From Pseudomonadota bacterium (lineage in GTDB: Bacteria > Pseudomonadota > Alphaproteobacteria > Acetobacterales > Acetobacteraceae): a DNA stretch of 6,553 nt. Shown here piece after piece: positions 6,308 through 6,553 of this stretch. The notes under the pieces are model-generated. The model was not told where the DNA came from, ran no database searches, and worked only from the letters and a program-made list of their open reading frames with translations. Both the position numbers and the translations under genes were made by a program. The DNA lies in NCBI GenBank assembly GCA_021845835.1, contig JAJZVE010000264.1:1-6553 (forward strand), written 5' to 3'. Positions within the stretch are counted from its first letter, which is position 1. The number at the start of each line of letters is the position of its first letter.

Positions 6308-6553
6308 ATGCAACGACGCCCGCTCGGCCGCTCCGGCCTTTCCACCGCGCCGATCGTGTTCGGCGGCAACGTGTTCGGCTGGACCGCCGATGCGGCGACG
6401 TCCTTCGCCCTGCTCGACGCCTTCGTCGATGCCGGCTTCAACTGCATCGACACCGCCGATTCCTATTCGCGCTGGGCGCCCGGCCACCAGGGCGGCGAGT
6501 CGGAAACCGTGATCGGCAACTGGCTCAAGCGTCGCGGCCGGCGCGACGATGTC
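6308..6553 (+). CDS. Aldo/keto reductase, N-terminal part (runs off the window)
   Basis: The first 82 residues of an NAD(P)H-dependent aldo/keto reductase are present; the full family length is about 310-350, so most of it lies beyond the window. The N-terminus PLGRSGLSTAPIVFGGNVFG is the standard first strand of the barrel. IDTADSY at 47-53 supplies the catalytic Asp48 and Tyr53 at the family's usual five-residue spacing, and GGESETVIGNWLK follows at 62-74 (compare GxSExxIGxxL). The Lys and His of the tetrad lie beyond the edge. It is separated from the amidohydrolase by 16 bases and has its own strong Shine-Dalgarno, so it is probably co-transcribed but less tightly coupled. Substrate cannot be deduced. 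Such reductases are often general aldehyde/ketone reductases, and a direct step in purine breakdown is not obvious. Confidence 0.88.
   Translation, partial: MQRRPLGRSGLSTAPIVFGGNVFGWTADAATSFALLDAFVDAGFNCIDTADSYSRWAPGHQGGESETVIGNWLKRRGRRDDV

Noticed and set aside
4618..6453. Antisense open frame of 611 codons opposite the amidohydrolase
   Set aside because: It has the same compositional signature and no motif, and the sense strand carries a complete metal-binding amidohydrolase.

Overview
The window is a very GC-rich, tightly packed stretch of bacterial chromosome with every gene on the + strand. Base composition, strong G/C third-position bias and gene content suggest a high-GC proteobacterium, perhaps an alphaproteobacterium, though no taxonomic marker is present to settle this. 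There is no RNA gene, CRISPR array, insertion sequence or intergenic stretch longer than about 20 bases.

Layout: the 3' tip of an upstream gene (1-39, probably a xanthine dehydrogenase subunit) runs into xdhC (39-887), the maturation factor that loads the molybdenum cofactor into xanthine dehydrogenase. It is followed by a cytidine-deaminase-fold guanine deaminase, guaD (884-1354). Next comes a three-gene BMP-type (purine nucleoside/nucleobase) ABC importer: a double-NBD ATPase (1356-2918) and two permeases (2908-3993 and 3986-4915). A TIM-barrel amidohydrolase (4912-6291) resembling 8-oxoguanine deaminase follows. The window ends inside an aldo/keto reductase (6308 onward), the only gene here with a small gap and a strong Shine-Dalgarno sequence in front of it.

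The junctions from xdhC to the amidohydrolase are TGATG, ATGA, TGA-c-ATG, an 11-base overlap, an 8-base overlap and ATGA. This points to one translationally coupled operon. Its logic is import and oxidative breakdown of purines. The ABC complex brings in nucleosides or bases, GuaD converts guanine to xanthine, and the XdhC-matured dehydrogenase converts xanthine to urate. The amidohydrolase probably converts 8-oxoguanine directly to urate, so two unrelated deaminases converge on the same product. The importer's periplasmic binding protein is not in the window. I see a recognisable catabolic module, not a wholly new system. The points worth a second look are the paired non-homologous deaminases, an unusual cysteine cluster in the amidohydrolase, the missing binding protein, and the role of the terminal aldo/keto reductase.
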